Positions 18,054 through 28,550 of a DNA stretch of 64,000 nt are shown one piece after another. Position numbers and translations under genes: made by a program. The stretch is from Serratia plymuthica NBRC 102599 (GTDB taxonomy: Bacteria; Pseudomonadota; Gammaproteobacteria; Enterobacterales; Enterobacteriaceae). The stretch is from NCBI RefSeq assembly GCF_001590925.1, contig NZ_BCTU01000026.1:1-64000 (forward strand). Reading direction: 5' to 3'. Under the pieces are notes generated by a model. That model searched no databases, was not told where the DNA came from, and saw only the letters and a program-made list of their open reading frames with translations. How positions within the stretch are numbered: position 1 is the stretch's first letter; each line of letters begins with the position of its first letter.

Positions 18054-18380
18054 TTATGCCTTCGGCGGCCGGCTGCCGTTTGACATCCATTGGGCATCGC
18101 TCTGCGCGTCTTGCAGCAGCGCATCGGCAATTTTGCCGGCATCCATTTTCAATTCGCCGCGGCGGATCGCCTGCTTGATAGCGTCCACCCGGTTCATATC
18201 AATATCCTGAGTGCCCGGTTGCATCAGGCGCGCCTGCGCGTCGCTCAATTTTACCTGGGTGCCGCTGACGGCGCTTTCCGCCTGAACAGCCTTGCGCGGC
18301 TGAAGCTGATTGTCTGCCGGTGTTTCACGCGGCTGCACCGTTGTCACGGGCTGCAGCCGCTGGGTGCGATCGATACTCAT
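18054..18380 (-). CDS. flgM: Anti-sigma-28 factor FlgM
   Basis: FlgM holds FliA inactive until it is exported through the finished hook. The start is the ATG at 18380 ([20 protein letters not shown]), 7 bases after GGAG; a TTG two codons upstream is not supported. The sigma-binding C-terminal half is conserved: [42 protein letters not shown]. At 108 residues it is about ten longer than E. coli FlgM, the extra being the tail [11 protein letters not shown] sigma-28 promoter lies directly upstream, so FlgM is made under its own target. Confidence 0.95.
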   Translation of the reverse strand: MSIDRTQRLQPVTTVQPRETPADNQLQPRKAVQAESAVSGTQVKLSDAQARLMQPGTQDIDMNRVDAIKQAIRRGELKMDAGKIADALLQDAQSDAQWMSNGSRPPKA

Positions 18381-18470
18381 GGTCAATCTCCATCAATGCC
18401 GCGGCCCGACGGGCAATGGCTGATATTTTTTGCGGCCCTGGCGGCCAGATAATTACTGCTTATGTTTTTC

Positions 18471-18497
18471 TTATCGGCAGGTTTTTATAAACCTTTA
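18471..18497 (-). promoter_or_regulatory. Sigma-28 promoter of flgMN
   Basis: On the minus strand TAAAGGTT, 11 bases, GCCGATAA. The -10 is exact. The -35 element lies 5 bases past the flgA stop, so flgMN is served both by read-through from flgA and by this class III promoter, giving autogenous control of FliA activity. Confidence 0.93.
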
Positions 18498-18502
18498 CCT
18501 TT

Positions 18503-19156
18503 TTATAAAGTGATGCGAATCGTACCGTCACCATCGGCAATACCGCTGACGATTTGCCCGGAGGCCATGCGTACGCGAACGCTGTCCTCGGCGGCGGCGT
18601 TGTTCATGGCTTTGCCTGCGCCGCTGATGTTAAACCCGGCGCCTTGCGCCGTTACCTGCACCGGCTGACCGGCCTTGACAGCCCAGGCGCGGCGCAGCAT
18701 GGCGAAGGTCAGCGGTTGGCCGGGGCTGATATTTCGCAGGCTGACCGCACCGATCGCCTTGTCCGCATTGGTCAGGGTGCGTGGTGCCAGGGTATCGAGC
18801 CGACCACTTTTCAACTTCACGTCTGCGGCCGTCAGCCGGCTGCCGGCGCTGATGCTACGCGCCGACACCAGGTAGTTGCCGATCACCTGCACCTGCGTTT
18901 GTATAAAACGCCGTTCCTGGCCGCAACGCGCCGAAATGCTGATATTGCCCCAGAGACGGGCGTTCGGCGCAAGCGACAACTGCGGAAACTCACACTGCGG
19001 CCACTGTGCCGCCGGCGTGCGCACCAGCACCTTAACCTGTACCGGGTTGCCGCTGAACTGGCCGCTGATGAAGCTGTCGATCTGTGCCGCCAGATCGTCG
19101 GCCTGTGCGTTCAGACTGCACAGCAGGGCGGCGAACAACAGTATTTTACCTTTCAT
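18503..19156 (-). CDS. flgA: P-ring assembly chaperone FlgA
   Basis: FlgA helps FlgI assemble into the periplasmic P ring. The ATG at 19156 gives 217 residues beginning with a signal peptide (MKGKILLFAALLCSLNAQA). GAGGA 8 bases upstream supports it over an upstream ATG seven codons earlier that encodes only that ribosome site. A SAF-like domain spans about residues 85-150 (NYLVSARSISAGSRLTAADV), followed by the C-terminal beta domain ending ADGDGTIRITL. Divergent from flgB. Confidence 0.92.
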   Translation of the reverse strand: MKGKILLFAALLCSLNAQADDLAAQIDSFISGQFSGNPVQVKVLVRTPAAQWPQCEFPQLSLAPNARLWGNISISARCGQERRFIQTQVQVIGNYLVSARSISAGSRLTAADVKLKSGRLDTLAPRTLTNADKAIGAVSLRNISPGQPLTFAMLRRAWAVKAGQPVQVTAQGAGFNISGAGKAMNNAAAEDSVRVRMASGQIVSGIADGDGTIRITL

Positions 19157-19315
19157 CTTCGCTTCCTCAAGCGCCATCGGGTGCGGGTAAGTTTACCCGG
19201 ACTGCGCGCAGGCTAAGCAGACAAATAGCGACGCATTTTGCCCTTATTCCCGCGATAGGCTGGCGGAAGGGGCGTTTATGCTGTCGGCTCCAAATTTTAA
19301 CCTCGCGGAGGGAGC
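19157..19315. promoter_or_regulatory. Divergent flgA / flgB promoter region
   Basis: This 159-base intergenic region separates flgA (leftward) from flgB (rightward). In relatives it carries two FlhDC-dependent class II promoters. I see no sigma-28 motif here, in keeping with class II control, and cannot delimit the degenerate FlhDC boxes by eye. Confidence 0.6.
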
Positions 19316-19729
19316 ATGATCGACAAACTGGACGCTGCTCTGCGCTTTGGTCAAGAGGCGCTGAATCTGCGCGCCCAGCGGCAAGAGATTTTGGCCGCTA
19401 ACATCGCCAACGCAGACACACCGGGCTATCAGGCGCGGGATATCGATTTCGCCGGCCAGTTGAACAAGGTACTGGCACAGGGCCGCGCCAGCGGCAGCGG
19501 CATCGCGCTGAATATGACGTCTGCACGCCATATCCCGGCGCAAAACATGCAGCCACCGCAGCTCGATTTACTGTTTCGCGTGCCGGATCAGCCGGCGATG
19601 GACGGCAATACGGTGGACATGGATCGCGAACGCACCAACTTCGCCGATAACAGCCTGAAGTATCAGACCGACCTGACGCTGATCAACGGTCAGATCAAAG
19701 GGATGATGTCAGTGTTACAACAAGGATAA
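19316..19729 (+). CDS. flgB: Flagellar rod protein FlgB
   Basis: FlgB forms the proximal rod with FlgC and FlgF. The 137-residue protein has the axial N-terminal motif [24 protein letters not shown] shared by rod, hook and filament-junction proteins. Its C-terminal helix is [29 protein letters not shown] lies just before the ATG. It heads the flgBCDEFGHIJ operon; flgC starts five bases after it. Confidence 0.97.
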   Translation: MIDKLDAALRFGQEALNLRAQRQEILAANIANADTPGYQARDIDFAGQLNKVLAQGRASGSGIALNMTSARHIPAQNMQPPQLDLLFRVPDQPAMDGNTVDMDRERTNFADNSLKYQTDLTLINGQIKGMMSVLQQG

Positions 19730-19734
19730 GGCGC

Positions 19735-20139
19735 ATGTCGCTACTGAATATTTTCGATATCTCCGGTTCGGCGCTCTCCGCCCAGTCGCAACGCATGAAC
19801 GTCAGTGCCAGCAACATGGCCAACGCCGACAGCGTCACCGGCCCGGACGGCGAACCCTACCGCGCCAAACAGGTCGTGTTTGAGGTGGCCGCAGCCGCCG
19901 GGCAACCCACCGGTGGGGTGCGCGTATCTCAGGTGGTCGACGACCCGGCGCCGGAACGTCTGGTGTATCAACCGGGTAATCCGCTGGCGGACGGCAAAGG
20001 GTATGTGCGCATGCCGAACGTGGATGTGGTGAGCGAGATGGTCAATACCATTTCCGCCTCGCGCAGCTACCAGGCCAACGTCGAGGTGCTCAACACCACC
20101 AAGTCGATGATGATGAAAACCCTGACGCTGGGTCAGTAA
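19735..20139 (+). CDS. flgC: Flagellar rod protein FlgC
   Basis: FlgC is a proximal rod component. The 134-residue product carries the N-terminal axial signature [20 protein letters not shown] and the C-terminal pattern [23 protein letters not shown], both needed for packing in the rod helix. Its length equals that of the E. coli protein. It lies between flgB (5 bases) and flgD (12 bases). Confidence 0.97.
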   Translation: MSLLNIFDISGSALSAQSQRMNVSASNMANADSVTGPDGEPYRAKQVVFEVAAAAGQPTGGVRVSQVVDDPAPERLVYQPGNPLADGKGYVRMPNVDVVSEMVNTISASRSYQANVEVLNTTKSMMMKTLTLGQ

Positions 20140-20151
20140 CCGGAGCTATGC

Positions 20152-20829
20152 ATGGCCATTGCCGCAACCACCAATGAATCGCTGGATAACACCGTCACCG
20201 GCGTCAACGCCAAAAGCAACACCGGCCAGGATCTGCAGAACAACTTCCTGACGCTGTTGGTGGCGCAGTTGAAAAACCAGGATCCGACCAACCCGATGCA
20301 GAACAATGAGCTGACCACGCAGCTGGCGCAGATCAACACCGTTCAGGGCATCGAAAAACTCAATACCACGCTGGGGTCGATCTCCGGCCAGATCAACAGC
20401 AATCAGTCATTGCAGGCAACCGCGCTGATCGGTCACGGCGTGATGGTGCCCGGCAGCAACATTCTGGTCGGCAGCAAAGACGGCAAGGTCAGCACCACGC
20501 CGTTTGGCCTCGAACTGGAGCGCGCCGCCGACACGGTAACCGCCACCATCACCGACGCCACCGGCAAAGCGGTGCGCACCATTGATATCGGCGGCCTGAC
20601 CGCCGGCGTGCACTCATTTACCTGGGACGGTTCACTGACTGACGGCACCACCGCCCCCGACGGTGCCTACACCGTGGCGATCAACGCCAAGGGCAATGGC
20701 GAACAGCTGGTGGCGCGCAGCCTGCATTTTGGCATGGTCAATGGCGTTATCCGCGGTTCAGACGGCACGAAGCTGGATCTGGGCCTGGCGGGCAGCGCGA
20801 CGCTGGAAGACGTTCGGCAGATTTTATAA
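20152..20829 (+). CDS. flgD: Hook cap protein FlgD
   Basis: FlgD caps the growing hook and guides FlgE assembly. The 225-residue protein shows the secreted N-terminal region FLTLLVAQLKNQDPTNPMQNNELTTQLAQ (given here in part), the family hallmark. Tudor- and FnIII-like beta domains follow at about residues 80-215. It is not retained in the finished hook. Confidence 0.96.
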   Translation: MAIAATTNESLDNTVTGVNAKSNTGQDLQNNFLTLLVAQLKNQDPTNPMQNNELTTQLAQINTVQGIEKLNTTLGSISGQINSNQSLQATALIGHGVMVPGSNILVGSKDGKVSTTPFGLELERAADTVTATITDATGKAVRTIDIGGLTAGVHSFTWDGSLTDGTTAPDGAYTVAINAKGNGEQLVARSLHFGMVNGVIRGSDGTKLDLGLAGSATLEDVRQIL

Positions 20830-20890
20830 CTCTATCACTTGTTTCTCAGGCGTTATCGGACGATAGCCTGCACATTATTCGGAGAATGAC

Positions 20891-22123
20891 ATGGCCTTTT
20901 CTCAGGCAGTAAGCGGCTTGAACGCAGCAGCAACCAACCTGGACGTGATCGGTAACAATATCGCGAACTCCGCCACTTCCGGTTTCAAATCAGGCACCGT
21001 TTCCTTTGCCGATATGTTCGCCGGCTCGCAAGTCGGCTTGGGCGTCAAGGTGGCGGGGATCACTCAGAACTTCAAGGGTGGCACCACGACCGGCACCAGC
21101 CGCGCGCTGGACGTCGCCATTTCCGACAACGGTTTCTTCCGCCTGCAGGACAAGGACGGCGGTATTTTCTACAGCCGCAACGGCCAGTTCAAGCTGGATG
21201 AAAACCGTAACCTGACTAATATGCAGGGCCTGCAATTGACCGGTTTCCCGGCAGCCGGTTCACCGCCGACCATTCAGCAGGGCGCCAACCCGGTGCCGTT
21301 GAGCATTCCGGAAGGGATGATGACCGCCAAGTCCACCACCTCGGGCACCATGGTCGCCAACCTGAAATCGACCCATAAGGTGCCGGATAACAAGACGTTC
21401 GATCCCGCCAAGCAGGATTCCTACAACTACGTCAACTCGATTACCGCCTATGACTCGCTGGGCAATGTGCACAATATCAATGCCTACTTTGTGAAGACCT
21501 CCGACAACAACTGGCAGGTGTATACCCAGGAAGGCAACATCCCCGGCTCCCCAGTAACGGATGCCGGTACGATGGCGTTCGATACCAGCGGCAACCTGGT
21601 CAGCACCACCAGCAAGCAGGGCACCACCGGCGAATTCAGCATGCTGATCCCGATGTCCGCCACCAACGGCGCCCCGGCGCAGAACTTCAGCCTGAGCTTT
21701 GCCAAGAGCATGCAGCAGAGCGTCAGCAGCGACTCGGTCAGCAAGGTGTCGCAGGACGGGTATACCGCCGGTGAGTACACCAACTTCCAGATCAATAATG
21801 ACGGTAGTGTCGTGGGGATCTATTCCAACCAGCAAACCCAATTGCTGGGCCAAATCGTATTGACCAACTTCTCCAACCCGGAAGGCTTGTCCTCACAGGG
21901 CGATAACGTGTGGCAGGAAACCGGCGCGTCCGGCCAACCGCGCGTAGGGCTGGCGGGAAGCGGCGGTTTCGGCAAGCTGACCAGCGGTGCGCTGGAAGCC
22001 TCCAACGTCGATCTGAGCCAGGAGCTGGTGAACATGATCGTCGCACAGCGTAACTACCAGTCGAACGCCCAGACCATCAAAACGCAGGACTCCATCCTGC
22101 AAACGCTGGTCAGCCTGCGCTAA
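20891..22123 (+). CDS. flgE: Hook protein FlgE
   Basis: FlgE is the structural subunit of the hook. The 410-residue protein begins AFSQAVSGLNAAATNLDVIGNNIANSATSGFKS and ends with the matching coiled helix LSQELVNMIVAQRNYQSNAQTIKTQDSIL. The variable D1-D2 domains between show Ser/Thr/Asn-rich beta repeats. AGGAG? is replaced by GGAGAATGAC before the ATG, a good ribosome site. It follows flgD by 61 bases. Confidence 0.97.
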   Translation: MAFSQAVSGLNAAATNLDVIGNNIANSATSGFKSGTVSFADMFAGSQVGLGVKVAGITQNFKGGTTTGTSRALDVAISDNGFFRLQDKDGGIFYSRNGQFKLDENRNLTNMQGLQLTGFPAAGSPPTIQQGANPVPLSIPEGMMTAKSTTSGTMVANLKSTHKVPDNKTFDPAKQDSYNYVNSITAYDSLGNVHNINAYFVKTSDNNWQVYTQEGNIPGSPVTDAGTMAFDTSGNLVSTTSKQGTTGEFSMLIPMSATNGAPAQNFSLSFAKSMQQSVSSDSVSKVSQDGYTAGEYTNFQINNDGSVVGIYSNQQTQLLGQIVLTNFSNPEGLSSQGDNVWQETGASGQPRVGLAGSGGFGKLTSGALEASNVDLSQELVNMIVAQRNYQSNAQTIKTQDSILQTLVSLR

Positions 22124-22135
22124 TAGGATTGATTT

Positions 22136-22891
22136 ATGGATCACGCGATTTATACCGCGATGGGCGCAGCGCGACAGACGCTGGAACAGCAGTCCGTTAC
22201 CGCCAACAACCTGGCCAACGCATCGACGCCGGGCTTTCGTGCTCAACTTTCGGCGCTGCGTGCCGTGCCGGTGGACGGGCCCAGCCTGCCGACGCGTACG
22301 TTGGTCACCGCGTCGACGCCGGGTGCCGACATGAGCCAGGGGGCGCTGAACTACACCGCGCGCCCGTTGGACGTTGCGTTGCAGCAGGACGGTTTTCTGG
22401 CGGTAAGCCTGCCGGACGGCGGCGAAGCCTACACCCGCAACGGTAACATCCAGATCTCGTCCGCCGGGCAGTTGACGGTGCAGGGTAGGCCGCTGATGGG
22501 CGATGGCGGGCCGATTGAAGTGCCGCCGTCGGCAGAGATCACCATCGCGGCCGACGGCACCATCTCGGCGCTGAACGCCGGCGATCCGCCGAACACCATC
22601 GCCCAGATAGGGCGGTTGAAGCTGGTGAAGGCCAATGCGCGTGAAGTGATGCGCGGCGACGACGGGCTGTTTCGCCTGACGCCGGAAACCCAGCAGCAAC
22701 GCGGCAATCAGTTGCAGAACGATCCGCTGGTGCGGGTGATGCCGGGTGTGCTGGAGGGCAGCAACGTCAAGCCGATGGAAACCATGGTCGACATGATCGC
22801 CAACGCCCGTCGCTTTGAAATGCAGATGAAGGTCATCCACAGCGTGGATGAAAATGAACAGCGCGCCAACTCGTTGTTATCACTGAGTTAA
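22136..22891 (+). CDS. flgF: Flagellar rod protein FlgF
   Basis: FlgF is the rod component between FlgC and FlgG. The 251-residue protein starts MDHAIYTAMGAARQTLEQQS, with the axial signature TANNLANASTPGFRAQ. It ends in the helix PMETMVDMIANARRFEMQMKVIHSVDENEQRAN. Length matches the E. coli protein. Twelve bases separate it from flgE and 18 from flgG. Confidence 0.97.
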   Translation: MDHAIYTAMGAARQTLEQQSVTANNLANASTPGFRAQLSALRAVPVDGPSLPTRTLVTASTPGADMSQGALNYTARPLDVALQQDGFLAVSLPDGGEAYTRNGNIQISSAGQLTVQGRPLMGDGGPIEVPPSAEITIAADGTISALNAGDPPNTIAQIGRLKLVKANAREVMRGDDGLFRLTPETQQQRGNQLQNDPLVRVMPGVLEGSNVKPMETMVDMIANARRFEMQMKVIHSVDENEQRANSLLSLS

Positions 22892-22906
22892 GCAGCAAGG
22901 AAATAA

Positions 22907-23692
<786 letters not shown>

Positions 23693-23749
23693 TTGACGGG
23701 CGCCGCCGGTGCGCCCGTCACCCTATTTCGTGAAACAAAGGCGAGACCC

Positions 23750-24469
23750 GTGGTAACCACATATCTGATGGCAAACGCGCCGCAGCAAGGAAAGCGCTGG
23801 CTGGCGGCGATGGCGATGCTGACGCTGAGCGGCTGCGCCTATATTCCGCATAAACCCCTGGTTGATGGCGCTACCACGGCGCAGCCGGCGCCGGCGGGCG
23901 CTCCGGTGCCGAACGGATCGATTTTCCAGACGGTGCAGCCGATGAACTACGGCTATCAGCCGCTGTTTGAAGACCGCCGCCCGCGCAATATCGGCGATAC
24001 CCTGACCATCGCGCTGCAGGAAAACGTCAGCGCCAGCAAAAGTTCCTCCGCCAACGCCAGCCGCAATGGGGCGAGCAAGTTCGGCGTCGCCACGTCGCCG
24101 CGTTATCTCGACGGCCTGCTGGGCAACGCGCGCGCCGATATGGATATCTCCGGCGACAGCACCTTTGGCGGCAAGGGCGGGGCCAACGCCAACAATACCT
24201 TCAGCGGTACCATTACCGTCACGGTCAATCAGGTGCTGGTCAACGGCAACCTGCACGTGGTGGGTGAAAAACAGATCGCCATCAACCAGGGCACCGAATT
24301 TATCCGTTTCTCCGGGGTGGTCAACCCGCGCACCATCAGCGGCAGTAACTCGGTCGCCTCCACCCAGGTGGCGGATGCGCGCATTGAATACGTCGGCAAC
24401 GGCTATATCAACGAAGCGCAGACCATGGGGTGGTTGCAACGTTTCTTCTTAAATGTCTCCCCGTTTTGA
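23750..24469 (+). CDS. flgH: L-ring lipoprotein FlgH
   Basis: FlgH forms the L ring in the outer membrane. The lipobox LTLSGC puts the acylated cysteine at residue 29 if translation starts at GTG 23750 (239 residues), which has AAGGCGAG about 5 bases upstream. The ATG at 23768 (233 residues) has no visible ribosome site but is nearer the E. coli length of 232, so the start is uncertain. The core [22 protein letters not shown] and the C-terminal [29 protein letters not shown] match the family. Confidence 0.94.
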   Translation: MVTTYLMANAPQQGKRWLAAMAMLTLSGCAYIPHKPLVDGATTAQPAPAGAPVPNGSIFQTVQPMNYGYQPLFEDRRPRNIGDTLTIALQENVSASKSSSANASRNGASKFGVATSPRYLDGLLGNARADMDISGDSTFGGKGGANANNTFSGTITVTVNQVLVNGNLHVVGEKQIAINQGTEFIRFSGVVNPRTISGSNSVASTQVADARIEYVGNGYINEAQTMGWLQRFFLNVSPF

Positions 24470-24509
24470 GTACAGGCTATTTTACTTGCCATTTTGCGGT
24501 TGGGCAGTG

Positions 24510-24590
24510 CTCGGCGCCGTCACGTACTGCGTGTACGCTCCGTCGCCTGTGCGCTGTCCGCCCCCAAACTGCCTGCGACAATAACGCCTT
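24510..24590. repeat. Candidate dispersed intergenic repeat between flgH and flgI
   Basis: The 145-base flgH-flgI gap is unusually long inside a tightly packed operon. It contains GTCACGTACTGCGTGTACGC, with inverted GTAC elements, then CGTCGCCTGTGCGCTGTCCG and CTGCCTGCGAC. From memory this general pattern resembles a short interspersed element seen between genes in enterobacteria. The identity of the family is not proven here. Confidence 0.4.
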
Positions 24591-24614
24591 GTGGGTAAGG
24601 TGAATGAGGTTCCA

Positions 24615-25715
24615 ATGTTAAAGAAATTTCTAATGGCGCTGGTGATTTGTGCGCTGAGCCTGCCGGCGACGGCGGAACGCATCCGCGATCTGGTGACGGT
24701 GCAGGGCGTGCGTGACAACGCCCTGATCGGTTACGGGTTAGTGGTGGGGCTGGACGGTTCCGGCGATCAGACCATGCAGACGCCGTTCACCACCCAAAGC
24801 CTGAGCAATATGCTGTCGCAATTGGGCATTACCGTGCCGCCGGGCACCAATATGCAGTTGAAAAACGTAGCGGCGGTTATGATCACCGCCAAACTGCCGC
24901 CGTTCTCGCGCACCGGGCAGAACATTGACGTGGTGGTGTCCTCAATGGGCAACGCCAAAAGCCTGCGCGGCGGTACCCTGCTGATGACGCCGTTGAAAGG
25001 CGTGGATAACCAGGTTTACGCGCTGGCGCAGGGCAACGTGCTGGTGGGCGGCGCCGGTGCGGCGTCCGGCGGCAGCAGCGTGCAGGTCAATCAGTTGGCG
25101 GGGGGGCGCATCAGCAACGGTGCGACTATCGAGCGTGAATTGCCGACCACCTTCGGCAACGGCGGGGTGATTAACCTGCAACTCAATAACGAAGACTTCA
25201 CGCTGGCGCAGCAGATCAGCGACGCCATCAACCGCCAGCGCGGCGGCGGCACCGCCTCACCGCTGGATGCCCGCACCATTCAGGTATTGGTGCCACAGGG
25301 CAACAGCTCGCAGGTGCGTTTCCTGGCGGAAATTCAGAACATCAACGTCAGCGTCGGGGCGATTGACGCCAAGGTGATCATCAATTCACGCACCGGATCG
25401 GTGGTGATGAACCGCGACGTGATCCTGGATTCCTGTGCGGTGGCGCAGGGCAACCTGTCGGTGGTGGTGGATCGGCAAAATACCGTCAGCCAGCCGAACA
25501 CGCCGTTTGGCGGCGGGCAAACCGTGGTGACGCCAAATACCCAGATTTCGGTGCAGCAGCAGGGCGGTTCGCTGCAGAAGGTGAATGCCAGCGCCAACCT
25601 GAACAATGTGATCCGTGCGCTCAACGCGTTGGGTGCTACGCCGATCGATCTGATGTCGATCCTGCAGGCGATGCAAAGCGCCGGCTGCCTGCGTGCCAAG
25701 TTGGAAATTATCTGA
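24615..25715 (+). CDS. flgI: P-ring protein FlgI
   Basis: FlgI forms the P ring in the periplasm. The ATG at 24615 (366 residues) has GAGG 6 bases upstream and begins a signal peptide, [20 protein letters not shown], cleaved before ERIRDL; the in-frame start at 24591 would add eight charged residues before it. The sequence tracks E. coli FlgI throughout (for example [20 protein letters not shown]). The mature protein has two cysteines, in LDSCAVAQG and QSAGCLRAK, the expected disulphide pair. It overlaps flgJ by one base (TGATG). Confidence 0.96.
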   Translation: MLKKFLMALVICALSLPATAERIRDLVTVQGVRDNALIGYGLVVGLDGSGDQTMQTPFTTQSLSNMLSQLGITVPPGTNMQLKNVAAVMITAKLPPFSRTGQNIDVVVSSMGNAKSLRGGTLLMTPLKGVDNQVYALAQGNVLVGGAGAASGGSSVQVNQLAGGRISNGATIERELPTTFGNGGVINLQLNNEDFTLAQQISDAINRQRGGGTASPLDARTIQVLVPQGNSSQVRFLAEIQNINVSVGAIDAKVIINSRTGSVVMNRDVILDSCAVAQGNLSVVVDRQNTVSQPNTPFGGGQTVVTPNTQISVQQQGGSLQKVNASANLNNVIRALNALGATPIDLMSILQAMQSAGCLRAKLEII

Positions 25716-26656
25716 TGGCCGGCGATCTGATGGCGATGTCGGGCGCCGCCTATGACGCCCAGGCGCTGAACGGCCTGAAACGCGACGCAGCGGCCGATCC
25801 GCAGGGCAACCTGAAGCAGGTGGCGCAGCAGGTTGAAGGCATGTTCGTGCAGATGATGCTGAAAAGCATGCGCGCCGCGCTGCCGCAGGATGGGGTGCTG
25901 AGCAGCGATCAGTCGCGGCTCTACACCTCGATGTATGACCAACAGATCGCCCAGCAGATGTCGCAGAAGGGGCTGGGGCTGGCCGATATGATGGTGAAAC
26001 AGATGGCCAATGCCAACGCCGTTCCGAGCGAAACGGCGGGGATGTCGCCGATGGCGCTGGACAATGACGTGTTGCAAACGCTGCCGAATCAGGCGCTGGA
26101 ACAGATGATTCGCCGTGCGGTGCCGAAAGCGCCGACGGCCGCGCCGCTGTCGCTCAACAGCGGCAACTTTGTCGCCCGTTTGTCGATCCCGGCACGCGTC
26201 GCCAGCCAGCAGAGCGGCATTCCGCATCAGCTGATTGTGGCGCAGGCGGCGCTGGAATCCGGCTGGGGCCAGCGCGAGATCCCGACCGCCGACGGCTCGC
26301 CGAGCTACAACCTGTTCGGCATCAAGGCGGGCGGCAGCTGGGACGGCCCGGTGACCGAGATCACCACCACCGAGTTTGAGCAGGGGGCGGCGAAGAAGAT
26401 CAAGGCACGGTTCCGGGTTTATGGTTCTTACGTCGAGGCGATTGCCGACTACGTCAAGCTGCTGACCAATAACCCGCGTTACGCCGATGTTGCCGCCGCC
26501 CGCAGCCCGGAGCAGGCGGCGCATGCGCTGCAACAAGCCGGATATGCCACCGATCCGCAATACGCCAACAAGTTGGTCAGCGTGATCCAGCAGATGAAAA
26601 ACGCCGGCGAGCAGGTGGTAAAAGCCTATACCCATGACCTGAAGGATCTGTTCTAG
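25715..26656 (+). CDS. flgJ: Rod cap and muramidase FlgJ
   Basis: FlgJ caps the rod and opens the peptidoglycan for it. The 313-residue protein matches the E. coli length. The N-terminal rod-cap domain (residues 1-125) includes VEGMFVQMMLKSMRAALPQ. The C-terminal glucosaminidase domain (about 155-310) has the catalytic glutamate in AQAALESGWGQREIP, followed by NLFGIKAGGSW. It is the last gene of the flgB operon; a repeat pair and the flgK promoter follow. Confidence 0.96.
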   Translation: MAGDLMAMSGAAYDAQALNGLKRDAAADPQGNLKQVAQQVEGMFVQMMLKSMRAALPQDGVLSSDQSRLYTSMYDQQIAQQMSQKGLGLADMMVKQMANANAVPSETAGMSPMALDNDVLQTLPNQALEQMIRRAVPKAPTAAPLSLNSGNFVARLSIPARVASQQSGIPHQLIVAQAALESGWGQREIPTADGSPSYNLFGIKAGGSWDGPVTEITTTEFEQGAAKKIKARFRVYGSYVEAIADYVKLLTNNPRYADVAAARSPEQAAHALQQAGYATDPQYANKLVSVIQQMKNAGEQVVKAYTHDLKDLF

Positions 26657-26663
26657 TTTTCGG

Positions 26664-26731
26664 GTGCGGCATGTAACGCCCCTACGCGATAAGCAGCATT
26701 AAAACGTAGGAATTCAGCATGCTGAACCCGG
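26664..26731. repeat. Inverted pair of short palindromic repeats
   Basis: Two related elements lie head to head after flgJ. 26664-26687 read on the minus strand gives GTAGGGGCGTTACATGCCGC; 26705-26731 on the plus strand gives CGTAGG, then ATTCAGCATGCTGAACCCGG. Similar cores occur at 6211-6231 and 45093-45147. The arrangement resembles REP/BIME elements found between enterobacterial genes. Confidence 0.45.
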
Positions 26732-26740
26732 TTTTTCCTC

Positions 26741-26767
26741 TCAAGTTTCCTCCGTTTTTGCCGATAA
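26741..26767 (+). promoter_or_regulatory. Sigma-28 promoter of flgKL
   Basis: TCAAGTTT, 11 bases, GCCGATAA. The -10 is exact and the -35 differs from consensus at its second base. It lies 79 bases before the flgK ATG and gives flgKL class III timing in addition to read-through from flgJ. Confidence 0.92.
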
Positions 26768-26845
26768 CACAGACAGGCTGGGCGAACGGCTCGGCAGATT
26801 CATTGACTCCTGTGGGCCACCGGCGCCGCAGTAAAAGGAACTTCT

Positions 26846-28492
26846 ATGTCCAATAGCTTAATCAATACCGCCATGAGCGGGCTGAATGCGGCGCAGGTGG
26901 CGCTCAGCACCGTCAGTAACAACATTTCCAATTACAACGTGACGGGCTACAACCGTCAGACGGCGATCCTGGCGCAAAACGGCGGCATGAGCACTATGAG
27001 CGGCTTTATTGGCAACGGCGTCACCGTCACCAGCGTCAACCGGGAATATAACCAGTTCATCACCAGCCAGTTGCGCGGTGCGCAGAGCCAGGCCGGGGCG
27101 CAGAACGCCTATTTCGAAAAAATCTCGCAGATTGATAACCTGTTGGCCAGCAAGACCAACACCTTGTCGACCAACATGCAGGACTTCTTCAGCAACCTGC
27201 AAAATCTGGTCAGCAACGCCGGTGATGACGCTGCGCGCCAGACGGTGCTGGGCAAGGCCAATGGCCTGGTCAATCAGTTCAACAATACCGACAAATACCT
27301 GCGCGACATGGACAGCGGCGTGAATCAGCAGCTCAGCGACAGTGCGCAGCAGATCAACAGCTACAGCCAGCAGATCGCCAAACTGAACGAAGAGATCACC
27401 CGTCTGCGCGGCAGCGGCGGCGAGCCCAATGCGTTGCTGGACCAGCGCGATCAGTTGGTTACCGACCTGAACAAAGTGGTTGGCGTTCAGGTGACTCAGC
27501 AAGACGGCGATGCCTACACCGTCTCTTTCGCCAACGGCCTGACGCTGGTGCAGGGCAACAATGCTTACCAGGTCGCGGCGGTGCCCACCAGCGGGGATCC
27601 TTCCCGTCTGACGATGGGGTATGACCGCGGCAACGGCGCCAGCGAAATACCGGAAGGCCAAATCACCGGCGGCAGCGTCAGCGGGGTGTTGAAATTCCGC
27701 AGCGAATCGCTGGACAGCGCCCGAAATCAACTGGGGCAACTCGCGTTGGCGATGGCTGACAGCTTTAACCAACAGCACCGCGCCGGGTTCGATCTAAACG
27801 GCGATGCCGGCACGGATTTCTTCAGCTTTGGCGGCGCCCGCGCAGTGGACAACAACCGCAATACCGGCGATGCCGCGCTGTCGGTGTCCTACACCGATAC
27901 CAGCAAGGTGAAGGCCAATGATTACCGGGTAGAATTTGACGGCAGCAACTGGCAGGTGAGCCGCCTGCCGGATAACGTCAAGGTTAATGCCACGGCGGGT
28001 ACTGACGCCGCCGGCAACCCGACGTTGAGTTTTGATGGCCTGAAAGTCGGCATTGACGGCACTGCGCAAAAGAATGACAGCTTCACCGTCAAGCCGGTCA
28101 GCGACGTGGCGGGCAGCCTGAAGGTCGCCATCACCGATTCCGCCAACATCGCTGCCGCAGGCAAAGATGACAGCGGCCGAGGCGACAATGAAAACGCCAA
28201 GAAGCTGCTTGATCTGCAAACCCAAAAATTGGTGGACGGCAAGGCCACCTTCAGCGGCGCTTACGCCAGCCTGGTCAGCAGCGTCGGCAATCAGACCGCA
28301 TCCGCCAAGGTGACCGCCACCTCGCAGGGCAACATCGTCAAGCAGTTGGAAAACCAACAGCAGTCGATTTCGGGCGTCAACCTGGACGAAGAATACGGCG
28401 AGCTGCTGCGCTTCCAGCAATATTATATGGCGAACTCGAAGGTGATTCAGACCGCCAGCACGCTGTTCGATACGTTGCTGAATATCCGTTGA
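26846..28492 (+). CDS. flgK: Hook-filament junction protein FlgK
   Basis: FlgK (HAP1) joins hook to filament. The 548-residue protein opens with the axial motif INTAMSGLNAAQVALSTVSNNISNYNVTGYNRQ and closes with VNLDEEYGELLRFQQYYMANSKVIQTASTLFDTLL (shown in part). These termini form the D0 coiled coil; the centre is variable. AAAAGGA stands before the ATG. It is a client of the chaperone FlgN encoded at 17536-17970. Confidence 0.97.
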   Translation: MSNSLINTAMSGLNAAQVALSTVSNNISNYNVTGYNRQTAILAQNGGMSTMSGFIGNGVTVTSVNREYNQFITSQLRGAQSQAGAQNAYFEKISQIDNLLASKTNTLSTNMQDFFSNLQNLVSNAGDDAARQTVLGKANGLVNQFNNTDKYLRDMDSGVNQQLSDSAQQINSYSQQIAKLNEEITRLRGSGGEPNALLDQRDQLVTDLNKVVGVQVTQQDGDAYTVSFANGLTLVQGNNAYQVAAVPTSGDPSRLTMGYDRGNGASEIPEGQITGGSVSGVLKFRSESLDSARNQLGQLALAMADSFNQQHRAGFDLNGDAGTDFFSFGGARAVDNNRNTGDAALSVSYTDTSKVKANDYRVEFDGSNWQVSRLPDNVKVNATAGTDAAGNPTLSFDGLKVGIDGTAQKNDSFTVKPVSDVAGSLKVAITDSANIAAAGKDDSGRGDNENAKKLLDLQTQKLVDGKATFSGAYASLVSSVGNQTASAKVTATSQGNIVKQLENQQQSISGVNLDEEYGELLRFQQYYMANSKVIQTASTLFDTLLNIR

Positions 28493-28550
28493 TTTTCATT
28501 TTAACCGGAGCCCCGGCGGCTCCGGCCGCTGATTTTGAGGAACCCGCACC

